Part shown: positions 17,364-26,566 of the stretch, piece by piece
How the letters are laid out: every line of letters starts with the position of its first letter
Position numbering within the stretch: position 1 is the first letter of the stretch
Assembly: GCF_023822045.1 (NCBI RefSeq)
Contig: NZ_CP084712.1
Location: 3,655,001 to 3,719,000, forward strand
Direction: 5' to 3'
DNA length: 64,000 nt
Source: Sphingopyxis sp. USTB-05
Lineage (GTDB): Bacteria; Pseudomonadota; Alphaproteobacteria; Sphingomonadales; Sphingomonadaceae
Program-made: the position numbers and the translations under genes
Notes under the pieces: generated by a model
Databases searched by the model: none
The model's input: only the letters and a program-made list of their open reading frames with translations
What the model was told of the DNA's origin: nothing

Positions 17364-20063
17364 ATGACACTCTCGACTCGCCATTTTCTCGTTGCCGCCG
17401 TCTCGTCGCTCGGCCTTGCCGCCTGCGCCGCGCAGCCGGGGGTCGAATCGCCCAGGCCCACCGCCACGACGCCCGCACTCACGGGCGCGCCGCTCGATAC
17501 GAGCGTGCCGAGCCAGCTGCCGCGCATCGCACGGCCCGTGCATTATGACATCAGCGTTGTCCCCGACGCGAAGGCGCTGACCTTTACCGGCGAAGCGGGA
17601 ATCGATCTTGAACTCTATGCTCCCTCGGCGACGTTGACGCTGAACGCGCTCGACCTGACCTTCGCCGGCGCAAGCCTGACCGGCGCCGACGGCAAGGCGA
17701 TCCCGCTGACCGTCGCCACCGACGCCGCCGCGCAGACGGCCAGCTTTACAGCGGCCGAGCCGCTCGCACCCGGCAAATACCGCCTGACCGCCAGCTATAC
17801 CGGTACGATCAACACGCAAGCGAACGGCCTTTTCGCGCTCGATTATCCCGACAAGGCCACGGGCAATGAAGTGCGCGGGCTGTTCACCCAGTTCGAGGCG
17901 CCCGATGCGCGGCGCTTCGTCCCGAGCTTTGACGAGCCTAGCTACAAGGCGACTTTCACTCTGTCGGCGACCGTCCCGGAGGGCGATCTGGCCGTCAGCA
18001 ACATGCCCGTGGCGAGCGAAGCGCCAGTCCAAGGCGGCAAAAAGAAGGTGACATTCGAAATCTCGCCCAAAATGTCGTCCTACCTTCTCTTTTTCGCGAC
18101 CGGGAATTTCGAACGGCTCGCCGCGAAGAGCGAGAGCGGCGCCGAAGTCGGCATCGTCTCGCCCAAGGGATCGGGCGAGCAGGCGCGTTTCGCGCTCGAC
18201 AGCCTCGGCCCGCTGCTCGGCTATTACAGCGACTATTTCGGCCAGCCCTATCCGCTCCCCAAGCTCGACAATGTCGCGGGGCCCGGCCAGTCGCAATTTT
18301 TCGGCGCGATGGAAAATTGGGGCGCGATCTTCACCTTCGAGCGCATCCTGCTCGACGATCCGAAGATCACCAGCGAAGCGACGCGCCAGCAAATCTATAC
18401 GACGCAGGCGCATGAGGTCGCGCATCAATGGTTCGGCGACCTCGTCACGATGGCGTGGTGGGACGACCTTTGGCTCAACGAAGGCTTCGCAAGCTGGATG
18501 GAAACCAAGGCGAGCGACCATTTCCACCCCGACTGGCAGCCGCTGCTCGACCGCGTCGGCGGCCGCGAAGGTGCGATGGCGCTCGACGCCTTTGCGACGA
18601 CCCACCCGATCGTCCAGACGATCCGGACCGTAGAGGATACCAATCAGGCGTTCGACGCGATCACATACCAAAAGGGCGAGGCGGTGATCACGATGCTCGA
18701 AGCCTATGCAGGCGAGAATGTGTGGCGCGGTGGGCTGCGGAGCTACATGGCGAAGCATAAATATGCGAACACGCGGACCGACGATCTGTGGAATGCGGTG
18801 GAGGCGGCGGGCGCGAAAGGGCTGACCGCGATCGCGCATGATTTCACGAGCCAGCCGGGTATCCCGCTGCTCCGCGTCGGCGGCGTGACCTGCGCCGGTG
18901 GCAACACGACCGTCCAACTGACGCAGGGCGAATTCGCGCGCGACCGCAAGGACAGTATCGATGCCCAAGGCCGCCGCTGGCAGGTGCCCGTGCTCGCGCG
19001 TTCCGGCAATGGTGCGATCGCGCGGCAGGTGATCGCCGGCGGGATGGGCACGTTGACGCTGCCCGGCTGCGGTCCGGTGCTGATCAACGCGGGTCAGGCC
19101 GGCTATTATCGCACCCTCTATTCGCCCGCCGCGCTCCAGGCGCTCCGCGGCGATTTCGCCAAGCTGGCGCCGATCGACCAGCTCGGGCTGCTCGGCGACA
19201 ATTTCGCGCTCGCCTATGCGGGCTACCAACCGATGGGCGCCGCGCTCGACCTGCTCGCGGCGGCACCCAGCGACGCGAACCCGAAACTGCTCGGCGACGT
19301 CGCGGGGCGCTACGCCGCGCTATACGGTTATTTCGACGACCAGCCGGCGGTACGGAAACAGATTGCGGCACGCGGCACCGCAGCCCTCGCCCGGGCGATG
19401 CAGCGCCTTGGGTTCGACGCGCGGGCGGGCGAACCCGCACTCGACAGCATCCTTCGTTCCGAACTGCTCGGCGCGCTCGGGACGTTGGGCGATGCAAAAG
19501 TGCTGGCGGAAGCACGCCGCCGCTTCGCGCTGCTGGACGGCAATCCCGCGGCGCTCGACGGCCCGCTGAAATCGCGCTGGCTCGACATTGTCGCGGCGAA
19601 CGCGAGCGACGCCGAATGGACGAAGCTGCGCGCCTTGGCGAAGGGATCGAAATCGGCGGTCGAGCGCAGCGCCTTCTATACCTTCCTCGGCAATGCAAAG
19701 GACGCGACGCTGGCGAAGCGCGCGCTCGACCTCGCGCTGACCGACGAGCCCGGCAAGACGGTCAGCGCCTCGATCATCGGTGCCGTCGCCAGAAATCACC
19801 CCGAACAGGCGGTCGATTTCGCACAGGCCAACCAGGCCGCCGTCGACCGGCTGATCGACGCTTCGGCACGGGCGCGTTTCCTTGCCGGGCTGGCGGCCTC
19901 GTCGAACGATCCGGCGATGATCGCAAAGCTCGAGCGGATCGCGGCCCCGCTGCCCGCCGATGTGCGCAAACCCTATGACAAGACGCTGGCGTCCTTGAAG
20001 GAACGCAGCGTCAGCCGTCCGCGCATCAAGGGTGAAATCGCAGGCTGGCTGAAGACGAAATAG
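17364..20063 (+). CDS. M1 family aminopeptidase, lipoprotein
   Basis: An 899-residue zinc aminopeptidase. The substrate N-terminus binding motif GAMEN is at about residue 314 ('FFGAMENWGAIFTF'), the zinc site HEVAH at 350-354 and the third ligand Glu373 in 'LNEGFASWME'. This is the complete HExxH-18-E arrangement of M1 enzymes. The N-terminus MTLSTRHFLVAAVSSLGLAAC has a lipobox, so the protein is probably anchored in the outer membrane or periplasm. The frame is open 44 codons further upstream, overlapping the P450 start, but ATG 17364 gives the signal sequence. The C-terminal half is the helical ERAP1-like domain. Likely role is peptide degradation for nutrition. Confidence 0.94.
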   Translation: MTLSTRHFLVAAVSSLGLAACAAQPGVESPRPTATTPALTGAPLDTSVPSQLPRIARPVHYDISVVPDAKALTFTGEAGIDLELYAPSATLTLNALDLTFAGASLTGADGKAIPLTVATDAAAQTASFTAAEPLAPGKYRLTASYTGTINTQANGLFALDYPDKATGNEVRGLFTQFEAPDARRFVPSFDEPSYKATFTLSATVPEGDLAVSNMPVASEAPVQGGKKKVTFEISPKMSSYLLFFATGNFERLAAKSESGAEVGIVSPKGSGEQARFALDSLGPLLGYYSDYFGQPYPLPKLDNVAGPGQSQFFGAMENWGAIFTFERILLDDPKITSEATRQQIYTTQAHEVAHQWFGDLVTMAWWDDLWLNEGFASWMETKASDHFHPDWQPLLDRVGGREGAMALDAFATTHPIVQTIRTVEDTNQAFDAITYQKGEAVITMLEAYAGENVWRGGLRSYMAKHKYANTRTDDLWNAVEAAGAKGLTAIAHDFTSQPGIPLLRVGGVTCAGGNTTVQLTQGEFARDRKDSIDAQGRRWQVPVLARSGNGAIARQVIAGGMGTLTLPGCGPVLINAGQAGYYRTLYSPAALQALRGDFAKLAPIDQLGLLGDNFALAYAGYQPMGAALDLLAAAPSDANPKLLGDVAGRYAALYGYFDDQPAVRKQIAARGTAALARAMQRLGFDARAGEPALDSILRSELLGALGTLGDAKVLAEARRRFALLDGNPAALDGPLKSRWLDIVAANASDAEWTKLRALAKGSKSAVERSAFYTFLGNAKDATLAKRALDLALTDEPGKTVSASIIGAVARNHPEQAVDFAQANQAAVDRLIDASARARFLAGLAASSNDPAMIAKLERIAAPLPADVRKPYDKTLASLKERSVSRPRIKGEIAGWLKTK

Positions 20064-20074
20064 CGGAAAGGCCG

Positions 20075-20092
20075 CGGCCGGTCACCCGGCCG
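20075..20092. terminator. Candidate hairpin between converging M1 peptidase and globin-like genes
   Basis: A 7-bp perfect GC stem (20075-20081 with 20086-20092, loop TCAC) lies 11 bases past the peptidase stop and spans the stop codon of the converging gene. There is no T-run, so terminator activity is uncertain. Confidence 0.35.
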
Positions 20093-20534
20093 GCTGCGGC
20101 GCTCCCGCCGGCATCGCCTGTTCCCATTCGGCGCGCGCCCTGCGGATCATCGCCTTCAGCGCATCGGCATGGCGCTGCCACGCGGCGGCCGTGTCGGCAT
20201 TCCACGCCGCCCCCGCCGCGGCGCCGAGTTCCTCGACCGTCATATCGATGAAGGCATCATATTCGGCGATCGGCAGCGGTCCATAGGATCGGTGGGTAAA
20301 GACGAGCTCGGCGACAAGCGGCCACACCCATCCCTCGCCTTGCGCGAGGCCGAACATCATCTGCAATGTTTCGTCGGTCATCCGCCGCGACGACGCATCG
20401 ATCGAAATGAAGCTCGCGCGGCGGCCCGGATAGGCGGCGAAGAAACGCTCGAACAGCGCGTGGCGGATATCGATGCCGGCGTCGGCGACGGCCATCAGGC
20501 TCGCCTCCATCAGCGCGGCATCGGCATCGCTCAT
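20082..20534 (-). CDS. Globin-like protein (single domain)
   Basis: A 150-residue protein whose order of residues fits the bacterial (Vgb/Hmp type) globin fold. '[20 protein letters not shown]' matches the A/B helices, Phe42 in 'ASF' falls at the CD1 Phe, '[13 protein letters not shown]' places His81 where the proximal heme His of Hmp sits, and '[17 protein letters not shown]' then '[16 protein letters not shown]' match the G/H helices. The B10 Tyr of flavohemoglobins is replaced by Phe29. This is recognition by eye, so heme binding is inference. The ATG overlaps the upstream ATPase stop (ATGA), so the two are translationally coupled. It lacks any reductase domain. Confidence 0.6.
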   Translation of the reverse strand: MSDADAALMEASLMAVADAGIDIRHALFERFFAAYPGRRASFISIDASSRRMTDETLQMMFGLAQGEGWVWPLVAELVFTHRSYGPLPIAEYDAFIDMTVEELGAAAGAAWNADTAAAWQRHADALKAMIRRARAEWEQAMPAGAPQPAG

Positions 20535-22126
20535 TTGAACAGGCTGCCCAATATGCCGCGCATCAGCTGCCCGCCGAACTTGCCCGCGACCTGCCGGCCG
20601 AGATTGGTCGCTGCCGAACGCGCCGCCGACTCGACCATCTTTTCGGCGAAGCTCGGTTTCGCGGCTTCGCGCGCGGCTGCCTTTTCCTGTTGCAGCCGCG
20701 CCTTCTCTTCGGCGACCTTGCGCTTCGCCTCTTCCTTCGCGGCGATTGCGGCCTGCTTGTCGGCCGCTTCCTGCGCCTTGGCCTCGACCGCGGCGGCCTG
20801 CGCCTGCTCGGCCTTTGCGGCGAGCAGTTCCTCGGCGCTCTCGCGATCGACGGCGGTGTCATATTTGCCCTCGACCGGCGAGATCGACTTGATGATCGCC
20901 CGCTCCTTGGCGTCGAGCGGACCCGCCCGCGAACAGGGCGGTTTGATCAAAGTGCGTTCGACCGGCGACGGCGCGCCGTCGGCCATCAGCAGCGATACCA
21001 GCGCCTCGCCGACCTTCAATTCGGTGATCTCGCGCGCGACATCGACCTTGGGGTTCGGGCGGAAGGTTTCAGCGGCCGCTTTCACCGCCTTCTGGTCGCG
21101 CGGGGTGAAGGCACGCAGCGCATGCTGGACGCGGTTGCCGAGCTGGCCCGCGACATCTTCGGGAATGTCGATCGGGTTCTGCGTCACGAAATAGACGCCG
21201 ACGCCCTTCGAACGGATCAGACGCACGACCTGCTCGATCTTTTCGGCAAGCGCGGGGGGTGCGTCGTCGAACAGCAGATGCGCCTCGTCGAAGAAGAAGA
21301 CGAGCTTCGGCTTGTCGGGGTCGCCGACCTCGGGAAGCGTCTCGAACATCTCGCTGAGCATCCAGAGGAGGAAGGTCGCATAGAGCTTTGGGCTCGCCAT
21401 CAGCTTGTCGGCGGCAAGGATGTTCACATAACCGCGGCCATTCTCGTCAGTGCGGATCATGTCCATGATATCGAGCGCGGGTTCGCCGAAGAAATTCGCG
21501 CCGCCCTGCGTTTCGAGCGTCAGCAATTGCCGCTGGATCGTCCCGACGGTCGCCTTCGAGACATTGCCATATTTGGTCGTGAGTTCGTCGGCATTTTCGG
21601 CACACCAGGCCAGCATTGCCTGTAAATCACCGAGGTCGAGCAGCAGCAGATTCTGTTCGTCGGCAACCCGAAAGGCGATCGCCAGCACGCCCTCCTGCAC
21701 TTCGTTGAGCCCCATCAGCCGCGCCAGCAGCAAAGGCCCCATTTCGGAAATGGTCGTGCGAACCGGATGTCCCTGTTCGCCGAACAAATCCCAGAAGATC
21801 ACCGGATTGTCGCGATAGGCCCATTCGCTGTCACCGATCTCCGCAGCGCGCGCCGCAAAAATCTCGTGCATTTTCGAGGTCGGGCTGCCGGCCATCGCCA
21901 TGCCCGCAAGATCGCCTTTCACATCGGCGACGAACACCGGCACGCCGACCGCCGAAAAGCCCTCGGCCAGTCCCTGCAAGGTCACCGTCTTGCCGGTGCC
22001 GGTCGCGCCGGCAATCAGCCCGTGGCGATTCGCGCGTTTGAGCACCAGCGACTGGCGCGGACCGTCCGCCGCTCCGCCCCCGCCAAGACCGATATAGATT
22101 TCGCTTGCCGTGCTGACGTCGCTCAC
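20531..22126 (-). CDS. HerA-like / DUF853 ATPase
   Basis: A 531-residue P-loop ATPase of the DUF853 (YjgR, HerA helicase-like) family. Walker A is '[20 protein letters not shown]', Walker B is '[16 protein letters not shown]', and '[20 protein letters not shown]' and '[21 protein letters not shown]' are family landmarks. The C-terminal region from about residue 415 is an Ala/Glu/Lys-rich predicted coiled coil, ending in a Gly-rich tail. The start is GTG at 22126, with GGAGGA seven bases ahead. The cellular role of this family is not defined; a DNA-translocase relationship is based on homology to HerA. Coupled to the globin-like gene. Confidence 0.88.
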   Translation of the reverse strand: MSDVSTASEIYIGLGGGGAADGPRQSLVLKRANRHGLIAGATGTGKTVTLQGLAEGFSAVGVPVFVADVKGDLAGMAMAGSPTSKMHEIFAARAAEIGDSEWAYRDNPVIFWDLFGEQGHPVRTTISEMGPLLLARLMGLNEVQEGVLAIAFRVADEQNLLLLDLGDLQAMLAWCAENADELTTKYGNVSKATVGTIQRQLLTLETQGGANFFGEPALDIMDMIRTDENGRGYVNILAADKLMASPKLYATFLLWMLSEMFETLPEVGDPDKPKLVFFFDEAHLLFDDAPPALAEKIEQVVRLIRSKGVGVYFVTQNPIDIPEDVAGQLGNRVQHALRAFTPRDQKAVKAAAETFRPNPKVDVAREITELKVGEALVSLLMADGAPSPVERTLIKPPCSRAGPLDAKERAIIKSISPVEGKYDTAVDRESAEELLAAKAEQAQAAAVEAKAQEAADKQAAIAAKEEAKRKVAEEKARLQQEKAAAREAAKPSFAEKMVESAARSAATNLGRQVAGKFGGQLMRGILGSLFK

Positions 22127-22519
22127 CCGCTATCCTCCATCTTAAAAAGCTGGGTCGAGGTTAGAGCGGCGGGTGAGCCCAGGCAATCGGCAAACCGGCG
22201 CGGCAGCCAAAACCGGGAAACGGCCCGAAACTGCCGAACTTCACTCGCAATTCGCGCCCCGCGACGGGGCGGCACGACCGCTGCTGCCGCCGTTAAGGCC
22301 ACAAAAGCCCCGCATGCACAGGCAGGACATGTGTTCTTTGTGGCTTTATCGGATCGTAGGTCATCAGGCAGCGTAGATCATGGCAAGATATTGTAGGAAA
22401 GATCGCGTTCCATGCTCCGTGGGCCGAAGAGATTCGACCGTTTACCGCCCCGTTCCGGTTATTCGCTAATGTTCCGGACGAATTGGCGGAAATCGACCGG
22501 GAGCTGCCCTCTCCATATC

Positions 22520-22608
22520 GTCACCCCGGACTTGATCCGGGGTCCCGCTGGAGGTCGAAGTCGGTGAGTGCGTCAAAAAGCGGGATCCCGGGTCGAGCCC
22601 GGGATGAC
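22520..22608. repeat. REP-like palindrome pair A (inverted)
   Basis: Two 29-base elements, 22520-22548 and 22580-22608, are inverted copies of one another with about four differences. Each can form its own hairpin (CCCCGGA/TCCGGGG and ATCCCGGG/CCCGGGAT). The paired, head-on layout is like BIMEs built of REP sequences. Confidence 0.8.
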
Positions 22609-22647
22609 GAGAGCGAAAAAACGACCGGAAACTAACGACGGTAATGT

Positions 22648-22733
22648 GTACCCCGGCGAAAGCCGGGGTCCAGGGCGGCAATCCGCACAGCTCGGCTTTC
22701 TAAAGCCGTGGGCCCCGGCCTTCGCCGGGGTAC
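22648..22733. repeat. REP-like palindrome pair B (inverted)
   Basis: Two further palindromes with CCCCGGC/GCCGGGG stems, at 22651-22668 (loop GAAA) and 22713-22730 (loop CTTC), lie in inverted orientation and share the flanking TAC. The family differs from pair A. Such CCCCGGC hairpins are common intergenic elements in sphingomonads. Confidence 0.75.
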
Positions 22734-22783
22734 AACATAGTAGCAAACGTCCGCTCCCCACCCCAATGCCGACGCGGCCGAAT

Positions 22784-23239
22784 TCAGCGCCGCGCCGCGA
22801 AGAAGTCCCTGAGCAGTGCGGCCGCTTCGCCCTCGCCTATCCCGTCATAAACTTCCGGCCGGTGGTGGATCGTCGGCTGTGCGAAGGTGCGGGGGCCGTG
22901 GACGACCGCGCCGCCCTTTGGATCGTCGGCGCCATAATAGAGCCGCGCAATGCGCGCATGCGCGATCGCGCCCGCGCACATCGCGCACGGCTCCAGCGTG
23001 ACATAGAGGTCGCAGCCGTCGAGGCGTTCGTTGCCGAGCTTTGCCGCCGCCGCACGAATCGCGACGATTTCGGCATGCGCGGTCGGGTCGTGCGATTCGC
23101 GCGGACGGTTGTGACCTTCGGCGATCGTCACACCATCCTTGACGATCACCGCGCCGACGGGCACTTCGCCCCATTCCGCGGCGATGCGGGCGAGATCGAG
23201 CGCGCGGCGCATCGGTTCGGGAAACGGGAACGAGGGCAT
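22784..23239 (-). CDS. tadA: tRNA-specific adenosine deaminase
   Basis: A 151-residue zinc deaminase converting A34 to inosine in tRNA-Arg. The zinc/catalytic motif HAE is in 'DPTAHAEIVAIRAAAAKLG' and the PCxxC in 'VTLEPCAMCAGAIAHARI', with 'YYGADDPKGGAVVHGP' typical of TadA. ATG 23239. It is divergent from rpmB. No close operon partner on its strand. Confidence 0.94.
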   Translation of the reverse strand: MPSFPFPEPMRRALDLARIAAEWGEVPVGAVIVKDGVTIAEGHNRPRESHDPTAHAEIVAIRAAAAKLGNERLDGCDLYVTLEPCAMCAGAIAHARIARLYYGADDPKGGAVVHGPRTFAQPTIHHRPEVYDGIGEGEAAALLRDFFAARR

Positions 23240-23256
23240 AAAAGCGCCCTATTCGC

Positions 23257-23285
23257 TTGACGAATCTCCGGCAAGCCGATAAGCG
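23257..23285 (+). promoter_or_regulatory. Putative sigma-70 promoter for rpmB
   Basis: TTGACG (23257-23262) and TAAGCG (23280-23285) with 17 bases between. The -10 match is weak, but the position suits the rpmB start 95 bases downstream. Confidence 0.3.
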
Positions 23286-23378
23286 CGCGCCTTTCCCGGC
23301 TCACTCCGGTCCTGTTCTACCCGTTTCGCGGGAAGTGCCCGGACGCCGATCCGAATTTTTTTGACGAGGACGAAGACG

Positions 23379-23672
23379 ATGTCGCGCATCTGCGAACTGA
23401 CCGGCAAGGGCCGCCAGGTTGGCCACAATGTCAGCCACGCCAACAACAAGACCAAGCGCACCTTCCTGCCCAACCTGCAGAATGTGACGTTGCTGTCGGA
23501 CGCACTCGGCAAGGGTGTGAAGCTGCGCGTGTCGACGCACGGCCTTCGTTCGGTCGAACATAATGGCGGCCTCGACAACTGGCTGCTCAAGACCGGCGAC
23601 GACCAGCTTTCGGCGAATGCCCGCAAGGTGAAGAAGGAAGTCACGAAGAAGCTGGCCGAAAAGGCCGCCTGA
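23379..23672 (+). CDS. rpmB: 50S ribosomal protein L28
   Basis: A 97-residue protein starting [20 protein letters not shown], the standard L28 N-terminus, with '[17 protein letters not shown]' following. The C-terminus is extended relative to E. coli L28 (78 residues), as in other alphaproteobacteria. ATG 23379 is preferred over an upstream codon at 23361; GAGGA precedes it. Monocistronic, with a terminator 25 bases downstream. Confidence 0.97.
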   Translation: MSRICELTGKGRQVGHNVSHANNKTKRTFLPNLQNVTLLSDALGKGVKLRVSTHGLRSVEHNGGLDNWLLKTGDDQLSANARKVKKEVTKKLAEKAA

Positions 23673-23696
23673 GCTTCCAAGTCTTTCGAATAGCAG

Positions 23697-23726
23697 AAGG
23701 CCGCCGGGTTACCGCGCGGCCTTTTT
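23697..23726 (+). terminator. Rho-independent terminator of rpmB
   Basis: An 8-bp stem AAGGCCGC/GCGGCCTT (23697-23704 with 23716-23723) is followed by T residues to 23726. It overlaps the last codons (KKAAR) of the converging phytase-like gene. Confidence 0.8.
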
Positions 23727-24707
23727 GCTGTCCGGCGTCTTTTTGGGCGGCAGGTCGACAAGCTCGAACTGAAGCAGCAGGCTGCGCTGCCAGACATTGA
23801 AGTTATCGTCGGCGACAAGCCACAGCCAGGTGCGGCCCTCCTCCACCGAAATCGCCGCGCCCTCGTAATTTTCCGCAAGCGGCCGGGGCACGCGGCCGAT
23901 CGTCCGCGACCGAACGACGGCGTCCTTTTCGATGTCCGCGGGATCGACGATCGCGATCACCGTCGTGAAGACGGGGTCAAAGCCCAGCCGCCGGTGCACG
24001 AGCAGGATGCGGCCGTCGGGCAGCGCCGCAGCGTCGCTGATCCGTCCGCGTCCTGCCGAATCGTAAAAGAAGCGAATCGGCGCCGGGCCGGGCGCCGCGG
24101 GATCGCCGGTGTAGATCAGCGCCTCGCGGCCGCGCGGATCGTCATCGGCATTTTCCGAAAAGATGACCGTGCGGCCGTCGGCCAGCCGGGCCATCGCCTC
24201 GGGTCCGCTGTTCTTCGGCCAGCGTGGCTGCGGCAGTTTGCGGCGCGATTCGATTTTCGAAAGATCGGCATCGAGCCGCCAGATCTGATTTATCCCTTCA
24301 AGCGCGAGCCAGACCTTGCCGCTGGCCGCCTCGACGAACATCGCCTCGACATCGGCCATCGACTTTCGTGCGGGACGGCCGTCGATCGTCGGCAGCGCGC
24401 GGACCCGGACCGACGACACCGCGCCACGCGAATCGAGCGACAGGCGTGTCGAATAGCCATTGTCGCCGACGAGCAGAAATTGCCCCGGCGCGGTGCGCGC
24501 GAGCGCGGAGAAGCCGCCGAAGCGGCTGTGCGGGCTGACGAGGTGCCAGCCACGAACGAATCGCATCGGGCCGGTCTCCTCGGACGGAAAGACCAACGGA
24601 CGCGCGGAGGCCGCCTGCGTCAGATCATCGGTCGGAAAGCGCATGACGGTGCCGGGCACGGGGCCGAGGGCAAGGAAAATCAGGGCGGCGGGAAGTAGGC
24701 GGCGCAT
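23709..24707 (-). CDS. Secreted esterase-like protein of the phytase-like family
   Basis: A 332-residue protein with signal peptide (MRRLLPAALIFLALGPVPG). The beta-propeller-like sequence ('SRFGGFSALARTAPGQFLLV', 'KSMADVEAMFVEAASGKVWL', 'NSGPEAMARLADGRTVIFSE', 'NYEGAAISVEEGRTWLWLVA') matches the family annotated as 'esterase-like activity of phytase'. Known or claimed activities in the family are varied, so the reaction is uncertain. Convergent with rpmB; its final codons form part of the rpmB terminator. Confidence 0.82.
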   Translation of the reverse strand: MRRLLPAALIFLALGPVPGTVMRFPTDDLTQAASARPLVFPSEETGPMRFVRGWHLVSPHSRFGGFSALARTAPGQFLLVGDNGYSTRLSLDSRGAVSSVRVRALPTIDGRPARKSMADVEAMFVEAASGKVWLALEGINQIWRLDADLSKIESRRKLPQPRWPKNSGPEAMARLADGRTVIFSENADDDPRGREALIYTGDPAAPGPAPIRFFYDSAGRGRISDAAALPDGRILLVHRRLGFDPVFTTVIAIVDPADIEKDAVVRSRTIGRVPRPLAENYEGAAISVEEGRTWLWLVADDNFNVWQRSLLLQFELVDLPPKKTPDSKKAAR

Positions 24708-24869
24708 CGCCGCGGGAGTTAGAACGGCCGCCAGCGAAAGAAAAGCATTTCACCGCAGAAAGCTGAACGCCAGCCAACAGCTACGTTCAGGCTTGGCTCA
24801 ATGCGAATCGGGCAAAACATGATCATCGACAAAGCCCGGATGGGCCAACGACGACGAAGGAGAACGAAA

Positions 24870-25271
24870 ATGAAAAAGATGGTGACCCTCTCGATCGCCG
24901 CCCTGATGTCCACTGCGACGCTGGGCATGGCGGCTCCCGCTGCGGCGCAGAACGGCTATTACGACCGCGACGGCTATTCGAGCTATGACGTTCGCTATGA
25001 CCGCGACGATCGCCGTTATGACCGCCGCGACTATCGCCGGGACAACCGCCGCGATTACCGTAACGACCGTCGCTATTACCGCGGTGACCGCCGCAATTAT
25101 CGCCAGTGCGACAATGGCACCGGCGGCACCGTGATCGGTGCGATCGCAGGCGGCCTTGCCGGTCATGAAATTGCCGGCCGCGGCGACCGCACGGTCGGCA
25201 CGATCATCGGCGGCGCTGTCGGCGCCCTCGCCGGCCGCGCGATCGACAAGGGGAATGACGGCTGCCGTTAA
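24870..25271 (+). CDS. Glycine-zipper outer-membrane-type protein with Arg/Tyr/Asp repeats
   Basis: A 133-residue exported protein. The signal peptide is MKKMVTLSIAALMSTATLGM...AQN; residues about 30-80 are a basic/aromatic repeat of YDRRDYRRDN-like units; then comes a glycine-zipper hairpin of two Gly-rich helices ('GAIAGGLAGHEIAGRGD', 'TIIGGAVGALAGRAID') as in 17-kDa antigen/SlyB-type proteins. No lipobox Cys. ATG 24870 has AAGGAG about eight bases ahead, so an upstream in-frame codon at 24801 is rejected. Terminated by a strong hairpin. Confidence 0.85.
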   Translation: MKKMVTLSIAALMSTATLGMAAPAAAQNGYYDRDGYSSYDVRYDRDDRRYDRRDYRRDNRRDYRNDRRYYRGDRRNYRQCDNGTGGTVIGAIAGGLAGHEIAGRGDRTVGTIIGGAVGALAGRAIDKGNDGCR

Positions 25272-25311
25272 GAGGCTGTCCCGACCCCCAATAATTCCCT
25301 CTTCCCTTGCA

Positions 25312-25346
25312 CCCCGTCCGGCCCCGCGCCGGGCGGGGTTTTCTTT
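25312..25346 (+). terminator. Rho-independent terminator of the glycine-zipper gene
   Basis: An 11-bp stem with one G-T pair (25312-25322 with 25328-25338, loop of five) is followed by TTTTCTTT. It lies 40 bases after the stop codon. Confidence 0.9.
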
Positions 25347-25427
25347 GCGCGCAGCGCCGCGCGGGAGGCGAAGCTTGCCAATGGGACGGCGGAAGCCTAG
25401 GTTCGCCCCAAGTGCACGTTCGCGGTT

Positions 25428-25458
25428 TTGCGGACGCGTGAGCAGAACAGGTTATACT
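25428..25458 (+). promoter_or_regulatory. Putative promoter for ppx/gppA-rlmE
   Basis: TTGCGG (25428-25433) and TATACT (25453-25458) are spaced by 19 bases. The implied transcript start (about 25465) lies inside the longest open frame, which argues for an internal start codon of the following gene. Confidence 0.4.
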
Positions 25459-25564
25459 AGCCATGCGGCAAATGGCAGCGCCATCAGGGCGACCGCCGCG
25501 GCCGGGTTCGAGGACAGGGCCGGCGGCGAAAGGACGAAACAAGGCAGGTGGCGATGCACGCCCG

Positions 25565-26566
25565 ATGCCGATCACGCGGCCGCGCAGCTATGCCGCAATC
25601 GACCTTGGCACCAACAATTGCCGGCTCCTTATCGCGCGCCCGCAAAATGGCGAGTTGGTCGTCATCGACGCCTTTTCGCGCATCGTCCGGTTGGGCGAAG
25701 GCCTCCACGGCAGCGGAAAGATCAGCGACGCCGCAATGGACCGCACGGTCGCGGCGCTGTCGATCTGCGCCGACAAGCTGCGCCGCCGCCACGTAACGCT
25801 GTCGCGCGCGGTCGCGACCGAAGCCTGCCGCCGCGCAACCAACGGCGAGGAACTGGCCGAACGCGTCCGCCGCGAAACCGGCATCGTCCTCGACATCATT
25901 TCGGCCGCCGAGGAAGCGAGACTGGCGGTCCTTGGCTGCCACAATCTGATGGAGCCGGGCGAAGGGCCTGCGTTGATCTTTGACATCGGCGGCGGCTCGA
26001 CCGAATTGATGCACGTTGACGTGTCGGACCATGACGTGAAGATCCACGACTGGATCAGCGTGCCGTGGGGCGTCGTGTCACTCACCGAACATGCCCCGCT
26101 GCCCGAAGACAGCCTTGCCGGGCGGCAAGCCGCTTATGCGCATATGCGCGAAGTGACGCGGAGCGCCTTTTCCGCCTTTGCCGATCGCGCCGAACGTTTC
26201 GCGGGCCAGCCGCTGCGCCTGCTCGGCACCAGCGGCACGGTGACGACGCTTGCCAGCGTTTTCCTCGACCTGCCGCGTTACGATCGGCGCGCGGTCGACG
26301 GACTGGTCGTCCCCTCGGATGCAATGCGCGACATCAGCCGCCGCCTGGCCGACGCCAGCATCGCCGACCGTGCCGAAATCGCATGCATCGGCCGCGAGCG
26401 CGCCGATCTGGTCGTTGCGGGCTGCGCAATTCTTGAAAGCATCATCGACCTGTGGCCCGCCGCGCGCGTGGGCGTCGCCGATCGCGGCATCCGCGAGGGA
26501 ATTTTGCGCTGCCTTGCGATGCAAGGCCGCGACATCCCGGTCACCCGGCGCGAGTATCGCAAATGA
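25565..26566 (+). CDS. Ppx/GppA family phosphatase
   Basis: An exopolyphosphatase/guanosine pentaphosphate phosphatase-type enzyme of about 333 residues. Landmarks are 'AAIDLGTNNCRLLIARPQNG' (phosphate-1 loop), 'RIVRLGEGLHGSGKISDAAM', the Ser/Thr-Glu segment 'LIFDIGGGSTELMHVDV' and 'RLLGTSGTVTTLASVFLDL'. These hydrolyse polyphosphate and/or pppGpp. Start choice is uncertain: the frame is open from ATG 25463, but a promoter-like sequence ends there and the first 34 codons look non-conserved, so ATG 25565 (MPITRPRSYAAID) is given. The stop overlaps the rlmE ATG, a classical GppA-RlmE pair. Confidence 0.9.
   Translation: MPITRPRSYAAIDLGTNNCRLLIARPQNGELVVIDAFSRIVRLGEGLHGSGKISDAAMDRTVAALSICADKLRRRHVTLSRAVATEACRRATNGEELAERVRRETGIVLDIISAAEEARLAVLGCHNLMEPGEGPALIFDIGGGSTELMHVDVSDHDVKIHDWISVPWGVVSLTEHAPLPEDSLAGRQAAYAHMREVTRSAFSAFADRAERFAGQPLRLLGTSGTVTTLASVFLDLPRYDRRAVDGLVVPSDAMRDISRRLADASIADRAEIACIGRERADLVVAGCAILESIIDLWPAARVGVADRGIREGILRCLAMQGRDIPVTRREYRK

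Larger units (their letters stand above)
22127..22783. other. Intergenic region carrying REP-like repeats
   Basis: A gap of about 650 bases between the divergent-side start of the HerA-like gene and the 3' end of tadA. The first 390 bases show no convincing gene. The short open frames there have neither SD nor conserved sequence. The right half carries two pairs of inverted palindromes, listed separately. Confidence 0.7.

Noticed and set aside
17235..19229. A 664-codon minus-strand frame opposite the M1 aminopeptidase
   Set aside because: The plus strand contains an intact M1 active site; the minus frame has no recognisable motif.
20531..20950. The C-terminal coiled-coil region of the ATPase as a separate gene or fusion
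   Set aside because: The frame is continuous and such Ala/Glu/Lys tails are normal in this ATPase family.
22466..22761. Short open frames in the REP-like region
   Set aside because: They run through palindromic repeats on both strands and contain no SD or domain.
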